Shown here: piece after piece, positions 22,375 through 33,355 of the stretch
Position numbering within the stretch: position 1 is the first letter of the stretch
Layout of the letters: every line of letters starts with the position of its first letter
Assembly (NCBI GenBank): GCA_947359465.1
Contig: OX375878.1
Span: 80,579,627-80,643,626, forward strand
Direction: 5' to 3'
Length of the DNA stretch: 64,000 nt
Origin: Metellina segmentata
Taxonomy: Eukaryota > Arthropoda > Arachnida > Araneae > Tetragnathidae
Position numbers and translations under genes: made by a program
Notes under the pieces: generated by a model
The model's input: only the letters and a program-made list of their open reading frames with translations
Told to the model about the DNA's origin: nothing
Databases searched by the model: none

Positions 22375-23841
22375 GTAAGTAAAATATAAATCTTAATGTG
22401 CAATATATCTTTAAATTTAAACTCCTCGGTACGTGATCTTTAGTTGCATACATCGCCCTTCTCATTATAGCTGCGTGCACAATGTTCCGTCTGTTTTTTT
22501 TTTCAGTAATTAGGGGGGCTCCACCCCATGCTTGCTTAAGATCACTAACCCAAGGGAATTGCTACGCAATCCCATTTGGAATGCTTCGCAAACAAACATT
22601 CATTACACAGAGTGAATCTCCTGGACAGCGAAACTATCTGAATAATTCGTATAATCCTGATTTGACTCAATGACGTCACATCGAGGGCTTCACCATCTTT
22701 ACTTACGCTCGCCGACCCCCAGGTATTGCTGAGTGATCCCGTTTGGTTGGCGAAGCAAACTAATACTTTCGCAAGTGATTTCACTTTTTTTTACTTTAAC
22801 ACTTAATGCACCCTAAACTAACAGCCGCATCAGTAAAAAACCTTCTGTATCTTGTTCCCTGTACAATTTTAAGTAAACCGTGTTAATCTCCTAACTTTGC
22901 GATCTGAGCCTTTTTCTTCGCCGAATAAAAAGAAATCTTTTTATGGCAATTACGATAAATTTGATATCTGGCATACCCGATAGTCAAAAATACAACCCAG
23001 AAGTGCCTGCGGAACCTGCTCCGCGAACTAAAAAAATACGAAATTTGTGTGACCAACTTTTGATTGCATCGAATTTATTTATGAACCAATTTAAAAAAGA
23101 ATTGTACCGTAAGAAAGGGTGCATTCTGATGTATATTGCGATATTTTCAAAATTAAAAACTAATAGTAAGATATAGATACGACAATTTTAAAAAGTAAAA
23201 AAAATGTCAATATTTTTTCTAATTTCAAAAAAATACTAAGAACCAAATTAAAATTTCTAAAAAAAACGCGACGAGCTGTAAAAATTTATGTTGAGGGGTA
23301 CTCTTTAAAATAAAACTCACGATTGAAGACTGAAAATGTATGTGTTTTGCTCAAACGCGGAAGAAATTCGGCACTTAATAGACACTAAACTAATAGCCGC
23401 ATCGGAAAAAAAATCTTAATAACTGTCCAGGGAATACGATGAAGAACAAACCATGTTCATTTCTTTTTCTGATCCGTACTTTCTCGGGAAACCGTCTAAC
23501 AATCGAGCTAAACGACGGTTTTCAATCCGGCAGCGGTAACTTTTTAATATAGAGACTCGGTTCTAAGGTTTATCACGTGGTTGTGGGGAAGCATGAATCC
23601 TAACTTATTGATTATGCACAGTGATATATAAAATCCTAAGCTTCATTAGCCTAACGGATAAGTGGATTCTCAAGACCACATTTACCCTCCCAAGATCTTT
23701 CGACAGCGATTCTGCCCACATACACTCGCATTAGATGGTCGATGGTTCAGTCGCGGAATAAAAAGAAACTTTATTTCGAACACTATTTATAATAGAGCAA
23801 ATTCAAAGATGGCATTCAAGAGGGGAAATAACTTCTATCTG
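22375..23841. other. Intron 4, first part
   Basis: Contains a GC-richer patch at 22,500-22,790 with small palindromes such as ATTGCTACGCAAT. A similar patch occurs at 54,719. The remainder is AT-rich with no convincing exon. Confidence 0.4.
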
Positions 23842-24180
23842 CCGACCAACCGGTCAAGGTGTTGGCCTCTGGATTACCTTCCTGGTTCGAATCCGGGTTT
23901 AGGGCATGGATGTAAATTGTGCTGTCCTTTCTTGGGAACAATGATGATCCACCCACTGGATGCCCCTTCACAAGTGACCATCACTTCTGGCCTTGTATAA
24001 GGCTAAAACGACCTCGGTCAACTCTGTACATTGTATTTGTCTTCGCAATTGTACTGCTTTCCATTAGAAATATAAAAAAAACTTCTATCTTGCATTCGGA
24101 TTGGAGATTGATCCCGGACCTTCGTCAATGGCCCCCTTGTGTTGCTCTGGTACGACGTTGATTATAAATTGCCATTACCC
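23842..24180 (+). repeat. SINE-A with internal replacement
   Basis: A head (GCCGACCAACCGGTCAAGG, box B GGTTCGAATCC, GGGCATGGATGT) and, 170 bp later, a tail (GGAGATTGATCCCGGACC, GTGTTGCTCTGGTACGACG, ATTGCCATTACC). Unrelated sequence separates them where the central domain should be. Confidence 0.65.
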
Positions 24181-24303
24181 ATCTTGCGTACCTCGTCAAC
24201 TAAGGTTGCGAGTTCGAATCCAACCAAAGACCATCTTGACCGCTGAAGCGCGTATTCATTTGCGAGCCGTTTGGTGTAATTATTTTCACATCTAACTTAC
24301 CAG

Positions 24304-24491
24304 CGATCAATGGGAAAGGAACCAACCAGGCTGTCTTTTGTCCGCCACTGGTGATGATGGAGGTTCGCGAGCAGAAGGAAAGCAACGAACTACTCGGGAC
24401 GCCGTCAAAATCTGAATCGGGAACGCCTTTGTTCGACAAGAAGCAGTTCACGAGCCTTTCGTCTGACGCCCATCGCAATCATGGGAACTAG
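24304..24491 (+). CDS. Alternative 3' coding exon (exon 5)
   Basis: After acceptor ATCTAACTTACCAG the phase-1 frame is open for 62 codons and ends at TAG. It includes CPPLVMMEVREQKESNELL and a Ser/Thr-Pro-rich part (GTPSKSESGTPLFDKKQF). I found no good phase-1 donor before the stop, so I treat it as an alternative terminal exon; skipping it joins exon 4 to exon 6 in frame. A SINE tail follows closely. No AATAAA is evident soon after it, which weakens the case. A cryptic or non-canonical donor remains possible. Confidence 0.5.
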
Positions 24492-24507
24492 AGGCTCGCT
24501 AACGGTT

Positions 24508-24725
24508 CGGCTCGCACATGCGTACAACGTTTACGGGTTGTGCACGTTAAATATGTGGTGTCAAATGTCTCGTATTGGCGTGGAAGTTTGTACAGAGGGG
24601 TGCCGGTCACCCGCCAGTGGTTCAAAATTACGTGCTGTCCTCGGTTCTTTCCCATCGAGATTGATCCTGGACCGTCGCCTATGGCCCGTTGTATTGCTCC
24701 AGTAATACGTTAATTAAAGTGCCTA
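24508..24725 (+). repeat. Partial SINE-A after exon 5
   Basis: GGTTGTGCACGTTAAATATG, GGCGTGGAAGTTTG, TTCAAAATTACGTGCTGTCC and a tail TACGTTAATTAAAGTGCC. The head is not recognisable. Confidence 0.65.
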
Positions 24726-25007
24726 CCCCTAAAAATTAAAGTGTCAAAAAATCCTCATTGGACGCCTTCATGTCTGAAATGAAGTAGTGTGGATATTAAT
24801 ATATATTGGCAGTTCTTTACAATCTTTTTGCGTGAAAGGTCTTTTGGTCTAGTTTTGTATTGAGAGGAGAACTCGCGCGAAAGTTGCATTTAATCCGTGG
24901 AATAATTTCAATTTTCCAATTGAGAATTGGAGCCTTCAATGAAACTGAAATAAATCTAACCTTCATAGAACTGATGGAAATATTTAAAGTATCGTTTTGA
25001 TTTTTAG

Positions 25008-25552
25008 ACTCGAAACTCGAAGAGTATGATCTTTTCGGTGGCTCTAAATGCATATGCCATATGGAGTATTTGCGCCAGCTGGAGAATGGAGAGGAGTCTG
25101 ACGAAGACATGACTGACGAAGGACACTCTTCGAAACGGGGCGAAGTTCCTCAAAAAATTCAAGGAAAGCGTTCGACTTTAGAGGACGATGCTTCCAAGGA
25201 AACGGACCATTCCCCAGCGAAATTCTTAAAGAAGCTAGAATCCGGAATGATTTGGGAGGAACCCAAGTTCGCCAAGCTGGTGGATATCGAATCTACTGTT
25301 AAGCAGCAATCGGAACCCAAGGTAGGCAAGCTGGTGGATATCGAATCTCCTGTTAAGCAGCAGTCGGAACCCAAGGTAGGCAAGCTGGTGGATATCGAAT
25401 CTCCTGTTAAGCAGCAGCAGCAATCTGCGGAGGATGAAAAGATCCAGGATGATGAAAAGCCAAAGAGTGAATCTGAAAAGACTGATGAAGAAGACTCCAA
25501 AGATGGCATCTCGAACCTTATGCGCAAGACCTCGATGGAGGATTTGACATAA
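25008..25552 (+). CDS. Exon 6, C-terminal exon with acidic repeats
   Basis: Acceptor GTTTTGATTTTTAG; 180 residues to TAA. Near the start is a Cys-containing motif (GGSKCICHMEYLRQLE). It is followed by an acidic, Ser-rich region and three tandem copies of an 18-residue unit around KLVDIES(P/T)VKQQ, then a Gln run and a highly acidic tail (DEKIQDDEKPKSESEKTDEE). The last residues are RKTSMEDLT. Composition predicts disorder and a scaffold or regulatory tail. Repeat units two and three are almost identical at DNA level, so copy number may vary between alleles. Confidence 0.75.
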
Positions 25553-25709
25553 AGGTTCGAAACTGGACGCTTCAAACTCTTCGCCAGTTTTTTGTTTTAA
25601 TCACTCATTTGGCGGCTTGCAGACATAACGGTGCAACAACGCGCGCTGTATTTTTTTGGCTTTTTAACTTTTTAATGAGTTTTGACAAATTTCAATATGC
25701 TGAAATTCT

Positions 25710-25715
25710 AATAAA
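25710..25715 (+). promoter_or_regulatory. Candidate polyadenylation signal
   Basis: Canonical AATAAA about 160 bp after the exon 6 stop, followed by a GT-rich stretch (GTTTGTGTCTG) of the kind found downstream of cleavage sites. Confidence 0.5.
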
Positions 25716-26524
25716 GTTTGTGTCTGACATGAATATCTGCTTTTTCATTTCGACGTCTTTTTCAAAAACTTCCCGTTCAAGCTTGGTTAAGTGGTCTTGG
25801 ATGTTTTCGTGCCTCGTCTGTATTGCGACCACGTGTTTGCCACAGGTAGTAAAACCCCACGGGAAAGAATCATGAGGGTGCCTCTGGTTCGTGAAGACGG
25901 TACACACCTAAAGATGTGCCTCATTGAGGGATTAATTTTGGGAATATATTCATGTAAATTAATTGGGGCTTTGAGTTGAACCAAATTTAAATCTGGAGTG
26001 TTGCGAATTGTGTGTGGGGGGGGGGTAAGTAGATATTAACACCAACGTTAAATATATTTTGATTTCAAATTTCTTTAATAATGAATGGAAATTACGATAC
26101 GAACGTTTTAGCAAATGCACTGCATACAGAAACTACAAGACACGAGTGTGTTTACAATTAAGGACACATCCAAAGCAAAGGTCTTAAAAAATCCGTTTTG
26201 GGACAGCAATAAAGTATTCTTCTATTTTTAATATTTCATTTGTTTGTGAACCCTAGACCTCATACAAGGTCATCTGACCAGTTTTGTAAAACAAGTCTAT
26301 TGTAGATTGAGATCTAGTCATTTTTTGCTGATAACGAGAAACGTCGACCAGCCACCAGGCGGGTTAATTAATGGAGGAAACCGGAAGATTGATCCCAATA
26401 TCAGGGTTTAAGAATATGTTAATAACAATGACGTTGTAGCGTAACTTTGATCTAAGCTCCAACTGAATGGCTAGTTCTTATATTTGCTTTGTTTATAAAT
26501 CTTAGGATGTTGCCCAGTACCCAA
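25716..26524. other. Intergenic, no gene seen
   Basis: Several 60-70 codon frames exist on both strands without family features. A G9 run lies at about 26,015. Confidence 0.4.
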
Positions 26525-27385
26525 TCGCCTATCAATCGGTCTGGTGGTTAAGGTGTAATCCTCTAGATCGGAAGGTTCCTGGATCGAATCCGGATTATTA
26601 CAGGGATGTTTGTAAGCGTATGGTGTAGAGACGGCTGTACAGTTTTGTAAAACAAGTCTGAACAAGAGGCGGCTGATGCACCTTCAATGTGTCGAGGCTG
26701 AAAGTCCTTATGTCGAGTTGGTGTGGAAGTTTGTAGTGGGGAACCAGCTCAGGTGTTGCCTCGTCATTTGACCGTGGTTCAAAATCAAATGGTGTTGACC
26801 TTGGATCTTTGACTTAGTGGATTGATCACGACCATCGTCAGTAGTCCGTTGTGTTGCTCTAGTACGATGTTATTTAAAAATTACCAACTACCCAACCGGA
26901 AAACAATAAAAAGACTAGTTATTGGTAGGTAGGTAACTGACGTCGCACTGGAGCAACACAGAGGGCTATTCGCGTGGTGACCGTCCGGAATCAATCCCCC
27001 AAGGGAAAGATCAGAGGACAACGTAATGTAATTTTGAACCACGTTCAGATGACGAGGACAACACCTGAGCTAAAACTCCACCTTCCAAACTTACACACCG
27101 CGCTAACGTCAGCACATAAGATGCCACGACGGATTTAAAATGCACCTGACTCTTTTGCACAGATGGGTTGCTGGAATCACCCTAACCACCACCACCCCTC
27201 GCATATTGTTTGCAATATTCTTTAAAATGTGATAGACGCAGATTAAATGAACGCGTATTTAAGTAAAAGTATTTCAGATAAAATTATATTATGTGGTGTT
27301 GTCCTCGGATCTTTCCTTTCGAGGTTGATCTCATATTATCGCCAATAGCCCGTTTTGTAGCTCCAGTGCGACTTTAATTTACTGC
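26525..27385. repeat. SINE-A group
   Basis: A diverged full copy on the plus strand (about 26,525-26,890; head CGGTCTGGTGGTTAAGGTG), a minus-strand body (about 26,925-27,180) and a plus-strand tail (about 27,294-27,385). Confidence 0.75.
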
Positions 27386-28150
27386 CTACTGACATAAATA
27401 CTATCAAATAATTTGCTGAGCTGGAAAAAATGAAAAATGGAACCCCACAACAAATACTAGAATCAAAGTCAGACGAGTCCCACACCGTAGTGGATGCTTG
27501 TCCAACAAGAAGGGAAAGGAAAATAAAGATCACTGAGACGAATCTGGAACAGGGAAATCAATATGAATGCATAACTAAAATATGTCCCCTAAACACACAA
27601 ACTGACCAACTACTCCACCCGTCTGATTACAAATGGATAACCAATTAAAATACCAATCTACAATGGTAACAAACCTTGCGCCATTAAAAAAACTGAGCTG
27701 ATTTGTGCGAAAAAGTATATTTTACTAGCCTCTACTGATGAATAGTTTACACTTACAGATGGATTACTGGTATTTAACCAGGTTGTGTTTTATGGCGCAA
27801 TGGCCATATTTGGCAGAGCTGAGCCGAACGTCAAATAAACGGACATACACGCAAGAAAGGTTTTGCTGATATTAAAGACAGCAGAGCTATAGTAAGAAAT
27901 CATACCTCGCATGTTGATAAAGCAGGGGGTAAATCGACTGAGTCACAATAACCCAAATTTGTTAGAAAAAAAAAATTGGACACAGGAAACTGGTTAGCAA
28001 GAACCAGTGCTGGAAAAAATTGTTCCCACTAGGAATTTCATAAAAAAATTTATCAGTGAATTGTAATGCTTGAACATACGCCGTAAGAAACGAATCAACC
28101 ATTAAAATTGAGCGCCATTCTTTTAGCAACATACACTGCTGTTTGTAAAA
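27386..28150. other. No recognisable feature
   Basis: AT-rich, short chance frames only. Confidence 0.4.
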
Positions 28151-29275
28151 AATGAAACACCATGAAGGAATCATCCGAATGAAATGAAATTTGAAGCAAA
28201 TGTCAATTATAGGATGTTATGCAAAGTAGTAAAGTTTCAGAGTCACAACGCATGAGTGGTGTGAGCAGCGCCCTCTGAACTGATGCTAAAAGCGTATAAA
28301 TAGAGGGCTGTAGCGGGACGTTGAAATTAGTGCATGGTTATTTTTTAGTGGCGAACGTTTAGTGAGACCTAAGTATGACTCCACGACGAAATGGGGTGAA
28401 ATTTCAACAACTTGCGGAGTTTGAACAGAGAGAATCATCGGCCTTTGTGAAGGAGGATTTTCCTATCGCGCAATAGCAGGTCGTGTGCAGCGGAACAGTT
28501 CCTCAGTGATGCGAGTTTGAAAGCAGTGGACCTACGAGCACCGGACAACTCGAAAAACTGGGAGTGGACACGACGAAAGGTGACGTCAGCGCGCGTTGAT
28601 AGACACCTGGTCCACGTGGCGGTGAATGACCGTACAGCTTCCTCCAGGCAGTTTGCAGTACTTTGGTCTACTGCTACAGATGTACTAATGTCGGCTTCGT
28701 CAATTCGCCGACGTCTGCTGCACCGTGGACAGCGTGCAAGGATTCCTTTATACAGGATACCCCTCACGCCAAACCATCGACGGCTGCGTCTGCAATGGGC
28801 TCATGAGCACAGAGCCTGGCATGCTGATTGGCAACCAGTTGTCTTTTCTGACAAATCCCGTTTTAATTTGTGGAACCATAATGGCCGAATTTGTGTTAGA
28901 CGCTATGCCGGTAAACGCTGCCTTCCAGAGTGCGTTATCGAACGTCATAGTAGCCGAACATCAGGAGTTATGGTCTGGGGTGCAATTTCGTATCACGGAC
29001 GATCTCAGCTGCTACGAATTGAAAGTAATCTGAATAGCAACAAGTACGTCCGTGAAGTGCTAGAGCCCGAAATCGTTCCCTTCCTTCAAGGCATCCCTGG
29101 AGCTATCTTTCAACAGAATAATGCACGCCCACAAGTTGCAAGGAATGTTCGAGACTTCTTTTCAGCCCAACACATGCAACTTCTTCCTTGACCTGCTTAT
29201 TCGCCGGATATGTCGCCTATTGAGCAAGTGTGGGATTTGGTTGGTAAGCGTCTCGCTCGTGTCGTCTCGCTAAAG
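28150..29275 (+). mobile_element. Tc1-like transposon, right end truncated
   Basis: A degenerate transposase covers most of the interval. A likely left terminus lies near 28,150 (AAATGAAACACCATGAAGG), but no matching inverted right end was found; similarity stops abruptly near 29,275. Confidence 0.7.
28375..29275 (+). pseudogene. Tc1-type transposase, disabled
   Basis: Starts MTPRRNGVKFQQLAEFEQ (HTH region) and then breaks. From about 28,690 the frame reads the catalytic core: VVFSDKSRFNLW (first Asp), SGVMVWGAISYHG, IFQQNNARPQVA and YSPDMSPIEQVWDLVG (final Glu). The second catalytic Asp is replaced by Asn (QQNNARP where QQDNARP is usual), and a stop lies just before the YSPD motif. Frameshifts are present upstream. 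It is inactive. Confidence 0.85.
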
Positions 29276-29494
29276 ATAGATTGAAAATTTCAACGGATTT
29301 GAAGTCTGCGGAAAATTTTACTATAGATTTATAACTAAAAATATGATTTTCATTAAATAAATTTTTTTAAATTGAATATATCTTCAACGGTTTTGAAATT
29401 GGCGGTAAATTTTACACCAGATTAATACCTTGCATCACGTCGTTGCGCAACGCAACACCACGGGCACGGGCAACGACGGGCTAGCCACGCAGTG

Positions 29495-30162
29495 GGGTCA
29501 TTCCACGTCAGTTCAACCAGGGTCCGACACCCATGGTCTCAGATTTTGATGAAACTCGGCATGTGTTCCTTTTATGGATTTAAGAACACGCATAAATTTT
29601 TTTTGCTCTATCTCAAATGGCTTATGTTTTATAGTCTGTTTTAAAGTTTTTGGAATTTTCCGGTTTTTATCGATCAGACGGAGGAAACCAAATTTGTTTT
29701 TTATAGAAAATAAATTATATCTCCCTTGTTTATCAACCAATGATGATGAAATTTTTTAAGAGTTTACATCAATATGTAAGAAGTCCAGAAAAAAATTAAT
29801 TATACCTGCAAGTATCTTATACATAGTCCCAAAAAAATTCCAAAGTTCTATTTAAAGATTTTTAAAATAAAATGGCGAGTTCTACGCTAAGTGGAATATC
29901 TTCAAAAGGGTTAAGGACAATCAAGAAATATTTTTTGTATTCTTGTTCTAAAAGATATGCTCTACTACATGCAAAAATAAAATGAATGGTTTTTTTCACT
30001 CCTTTATTAGGCTTTAAAACATAAGCCGCTTGAGATAGAGCAAAAACATTTTATATGTGTTCTTAAATCCATAAAAGGAACAAACATGCCAAGTCTCATC
30101 AAAATCTGTGATCATGGGTGTCAAATCCTTTTTTGTCTGGATGATTTGACATGGATTTACCC
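29495..30162. mobile_element. Non-autonomous DNA element with ~150-bp inverted repeats
   Basis: The outer ~150 bp on each side are inverted copies. They begin GGGTCATTCCACGTCA on the left and GGGTAAATCCATGTCA on the inverted right, with a shared block TTTTATGGATTTAAGAACAC. Both ends abut AGTG (29,491-29,494 and 30,163-30,166), a possible 4-bp target duplication such as Sola elements make. No coding capacity. Confidence 0.7.
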
Positions 30163-30329
30163 AGTGGCTAGTTTTTCTTATAATAACGTGAAGTGGAAAA
30201 AGTGATAGAGCCAAACAAAATTATTTGTTTCTTGTTATACGATTTATCATCAAATCATTACTTAACCCGTTCTTGTTCTACTTTTTATTTTATTTTCCCA
30301 AATATTTTCTTTTGTTTCCATTTCAAACC

Positions 30330-30530
30330 GGACCGGGGTAGCCCAGTTGGAAGTGAAATTTTAGCAACCGGAGAGTATTGAATTCGAATTAAGTCATACA
30401 TCGTTGTGTATACCGAGGTGGCGCACGTTAAAACTGTCGTGGCCTCAAATGTCCTTATGGTGGTGAGGTTTGGAAGTTTGGAGAGTGGGGTGCGAGTTCA
30501 GGTGTTTCCTCGTCCTCTGACCGTGGTTCT
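30330..30530 (+). repeat. Old SINE with alternative head
   Basis: Head GGGGTAGCCCAGTTGGAAG, then GGCGCACGTTAAAACTGTCG and GTTTGGAGAGTGGGGTGCG. It ends where a second SINE body begins at GGGTTGGCGTGGAAG. Confidence 0.65.
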
Positions 30531-30534
30531 TGGG

Positions 30535-30638
30535 TTGGCGTGGAAGTTTGGAGAGTGGGGTGCCAGCTCAGGTGTTGCTTCGTCATCTGACCGTGGTTCA
30601 AAATTACGAGGTGTTATCTTCGGTTCTTTCCCTTAAGG
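30535..30638 (+). repeat. SINE-A, left part, split by a hAT element
   Basis: The body GGGTTGGCGTGGAAGTTTGG runs to CGGTTCTTTCCCTTAAGG and stops. The continuation (GACTGATCCCGG...) lies at 33,364-33,425, after the hAT insertion. Confidence 0.88.
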
Positions 30639-30922
30639 CAGTGATTCTCAACCTGGGGGGCGCGAGCACACTAGAGGGGAGGAAGAATATCCAAGAGAAA
30701 ATACTATTTAAAAAGAAATTGATTAACTGACTTAAAGGAAAGCACACATACACATAGAAAACAAAATACATTTCGACATATTTAATAATTAACTTATTAA
30801 AGTAAAACAAATTCTAAATCAAAACATACCAAATTAAAAACAAATTTAATAATTATTAGTGACTTCCTTGGGCCTGTCTTGCCGAGCAAATTTTTTCGAA
30901 GTTTAATATTAGAAATAGCCAT

Positions 30923-31059
30923 TTACAGTTCTGTTTCTATATTTAGCCGAGATCTATATTTTGTTTTCAAAGAAGCCACATCAGAAAATCCAGTTTCACA
31001 AAGGTAGGATGTTGAAAGTGGTAATAGAATGCGAAATTCCCTTGTTTTTAGTGCAGAAA

Positions 31060-31104
<45 letters not shown>

Positions 31105-32729
31105 CATCTACTCCTGACCAAAGTTCCAATAGTGATTTATTACTAAATTGTCTTTTGGTTTCGCCACTTGTCGTGAAATCTATGAATTTTTCTTCCTCGT
31201 CAATTGAAAGTCCTTCGGGAGTCTTATGAAATGGACCCCTTACCCACTCGTAACTTGCTATCAGTTTGTGGTCAGCAAGAAAATACTTTTTAAAATTCTT
31301 TGCCAGCATAGCTAAATAATTTTCAAATGTTACAAAAACAACTTTTACATGTTCTTCTTCATCCTTGTAAATTTTAGTACAATCATTCACATTTGCAAAC
31401 ATTGATTGCTTTAAATTTCTGCTCCACAATTCCAATTTTCTACAAAAAGCATTAACTTTATCACTCGTATCTAACATATGTATATTTGCTCCTTGGAGTT
31501 GAAGATTCAAGTTATTTAATTTCTCGAATATGCCGACCAAGTAGCTTAATTTCATCACAAATAAACCATCGCGAAAATTCTTGGCTTCCGGTCTGTTTTC
31601 TTCTTCCAGGAAAATGGCGATATCTTCTCTTAATTCATAAACACGTTGCAAGAATTTCCCACGTGATAACCATCTTGCCTCGCAATAAAATAGTAAAGCT
31701 GAATGCATTGCACCCATGTCTTTACAAAGTGCGGAAAGGATTCTTGATTTCAGGGGCCTCATTTTGATTTAATTTCTACGGTTACAACTGTAGTTAAAAC
31801 AATATTCAGACCAGGACTCATTTCTTTGGAAGCCAAAGCTTCTTTGTGGATCATGTAATGTGTCCAAACGCACTGAGGCAATTTTTGTTTTACAAGTGCT
31901 TGTATACTTTGGAATCTTCCGGACATTGAACGAGCACCATCGGTGCATATTCCGACGCAATTTTTCCATTCTATGTTTGCCTCGTTCATAAAAAAATTTA
32001 AAATAGCAAATAATGCGAGCGCTGTTGCTTTGAATTCTATCGGTTTGCAGAAAAGTAGTTCTACTACTGACATATTTTCACAAAATCGAACATTGGCAAT
32101 GAAATGAGCATCTTTATTACTATCTGTTGCTTCATCAAGCTGTATTGAAAGCAATTTGTCACGCAACTTTGAGAAAAGCTGACACTGTACATGTTCAGCT
32201 ATATCACCAATTCAACGAGCAACAGTATCATTTGAAAGAGGTATGGACTGCAATTGTTTTGAAAAATTATCTCCAAACATAGTTTCTACAATCTCAATTG
32301 CTGCTGTCAAAATAAGCTCTTCACCAACGGTGTGAGTTTTTTTACATCTGGCTATTTTATAAAAAACTTTGTAGAATGCAATTAAAGCTTTTTTATTCAT
32401 AAAGTTTCTTTAAAAAATGATTTTTCCTTTTCATATGATTTTAATTTTAATTCGAACAATTATCTGGGTTTGTTGATGTACTCACTATGAAGCGTTTCCA
32501 AATGTCGTTTAAGTTTATTATGTTTCATGATGTCTGCGGCCAACATTTTTGAGCAAATGATACACAGGGGTCTTTCTTCTTCATTTACTTCAGTACTGGT
32601 AAACCCCAAATTTAATTATTCTTGCGAATATTTTCTTGATTTTACTTTCGGAACCACGCTCGTCTGTGTACTTGTTGATGCTTGACTATCGTCTAATGCT
32701 CGTTTCCGCCTGCTTAAAAAATTATCCAT
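30923..32729 (-). pseudogene. hAT transposase with BED finger, disabled
   Basis: From the start (MDNFLSRRKRALDDSQ) the frame runs into a BED-type zinc finger (CIICSQ ... KRHLETLH). It continues with the hAT core seen in ZBED5/FAM200-like proteins: IQLDEATDSN, ICTDGARSMSG, a WTHYMIHKEAL motif and RWLSRGKFLQRVYELR. It ends in the hATC dimerisation domain (LPLSTSYLCETGFSDVASLK). Lesions: an early TAA before the finger, a TGA near 32,212 (Arg-stop-Ile-Gly), a frame change near 31,760, and a (TA)n repeat encoding a Tyr-Ile run. The signature His in the usual C-x-H region reads as MIHKEA. The protein is non-functional. Confidence 0.9.
31067..31102. repeat. (TA)n microsatellite
   Basis: About 18 TA units, preceded by an A-run, inside the hAT transposase reading frame. 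On the minus strand it adds alternating Tyr-Ile residues without a stop. Confidence 0.95.
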
Positions 32730-33355
32730 GGGTCTGCATAAATCTGCTGCCGTGAATATTTAATATGGTGATTGCAATTAACACGAAAACATATATAACA
32801 TACGATAGATTTGATAGCGATTGACTCGAATGAGAATTGAAACTTGCGTTAGCGAACATTTTCCTTCTTCCTGTGAGAAATCATTTGTTCTGCGCATGCT
32901 CGAAACGGCTTCCGCAAACCATATTACTTATTTTTTCTCATTTCTTTAGTCATGCTTCAATTTTATTTCTTTTATTATTCCAAAAAAAAGTATTCCCAGT
33001 TTCTAAATTTAGCTCCCCTCGTCTAGGTTAACTTTGATTAGCGAATTTTTGTACTTTCATACTCTTTTAACGTTATCTCCCTGTATGGCTTTCATTTCAA
33101 ATATAATATTTAAATTTTCCATTCGCTTCATCTGTTCACCGCCCGCTTGGCAAAATGCCAGATGTGGTTTCTCGCCAACGTTGGCTCGCTTTTACTCTAG
33201 TTTTGGCAGTTAGTTAAAAATAATTTAAAAACAGAAATCAAAATACTCAATATTTTTATTTTATTGTTGTACACATTTTGTTGTATGCGGGGGGGGGGTG
33301 ATGAAAACTATGATTGAAAACTGGGCCGCGAATAATGAAAGGTTGATAAACGTTG
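32730..33355. other. hAT 5' non-coding part
   Basis: AT-rich DNA between the transposase start and the element's right terminus, with a G10 run at about 33,290. No other feature. Confidence 0.5.

Larger units (their letters stand above)
16248..25715 (+). other. Host gene: uncharacterised multi-exon protein, all introns phase 1
   Basis: Coding exons at 16,270-16,525, 17,418-17,666, 20,605-20,742, 22,210-22,374 and 25,008-25,552 join in frame to 1,353 nt (450 residues plus stop). An alternative 3' exon at 24,304-24,491 gives 331 residues. Every junction interrupts a codon after its first base, so internal exons are symmetrical and can be skipped or shuffled without a frame change. An AATAAA at 25,710-25,715 lies about 160 bp after the stop. 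There is no signal peptide or membrane segment; the product looks soluble, Lys-rich at the front and acidic with short repeats at the end. I do not recognise the family. Introns hold a Tc1 element, a non-LTR relic and SINEs. Expression is not proven from sequence alone. Confidence 0.75.
30639..33355 (-). mobile_element. hAT transposon (ZBED-like), inserted in a SINE
   Basis: The left terminus CAGTGATTCTCAACCTGGGG and inverted right terminus CAACGTTTATCAACCTTTC are diverged hAT ends. The 8-bp duplication CCTTAAGG (30,631-30,638 and 33,356-33,363) is exact, and removing the element restores a continuous SINE-A. The disabled transposase is on the minus strand. Total 2,717 bp. Confidence 0.93.

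Noticed and set aside
25159..25575. 138-codon Ser-rich frame on the minus strand
   Set aside because: Antisense shadow of exon 6 of the host gene; the low-complexity composition comes from the acidic codons on the other strand.
27430..27648. 72-codon frame as a host exon
   Set aside because: No splice signals with matching phase, no paralog, and composition like surrounding AT-rich DNA.
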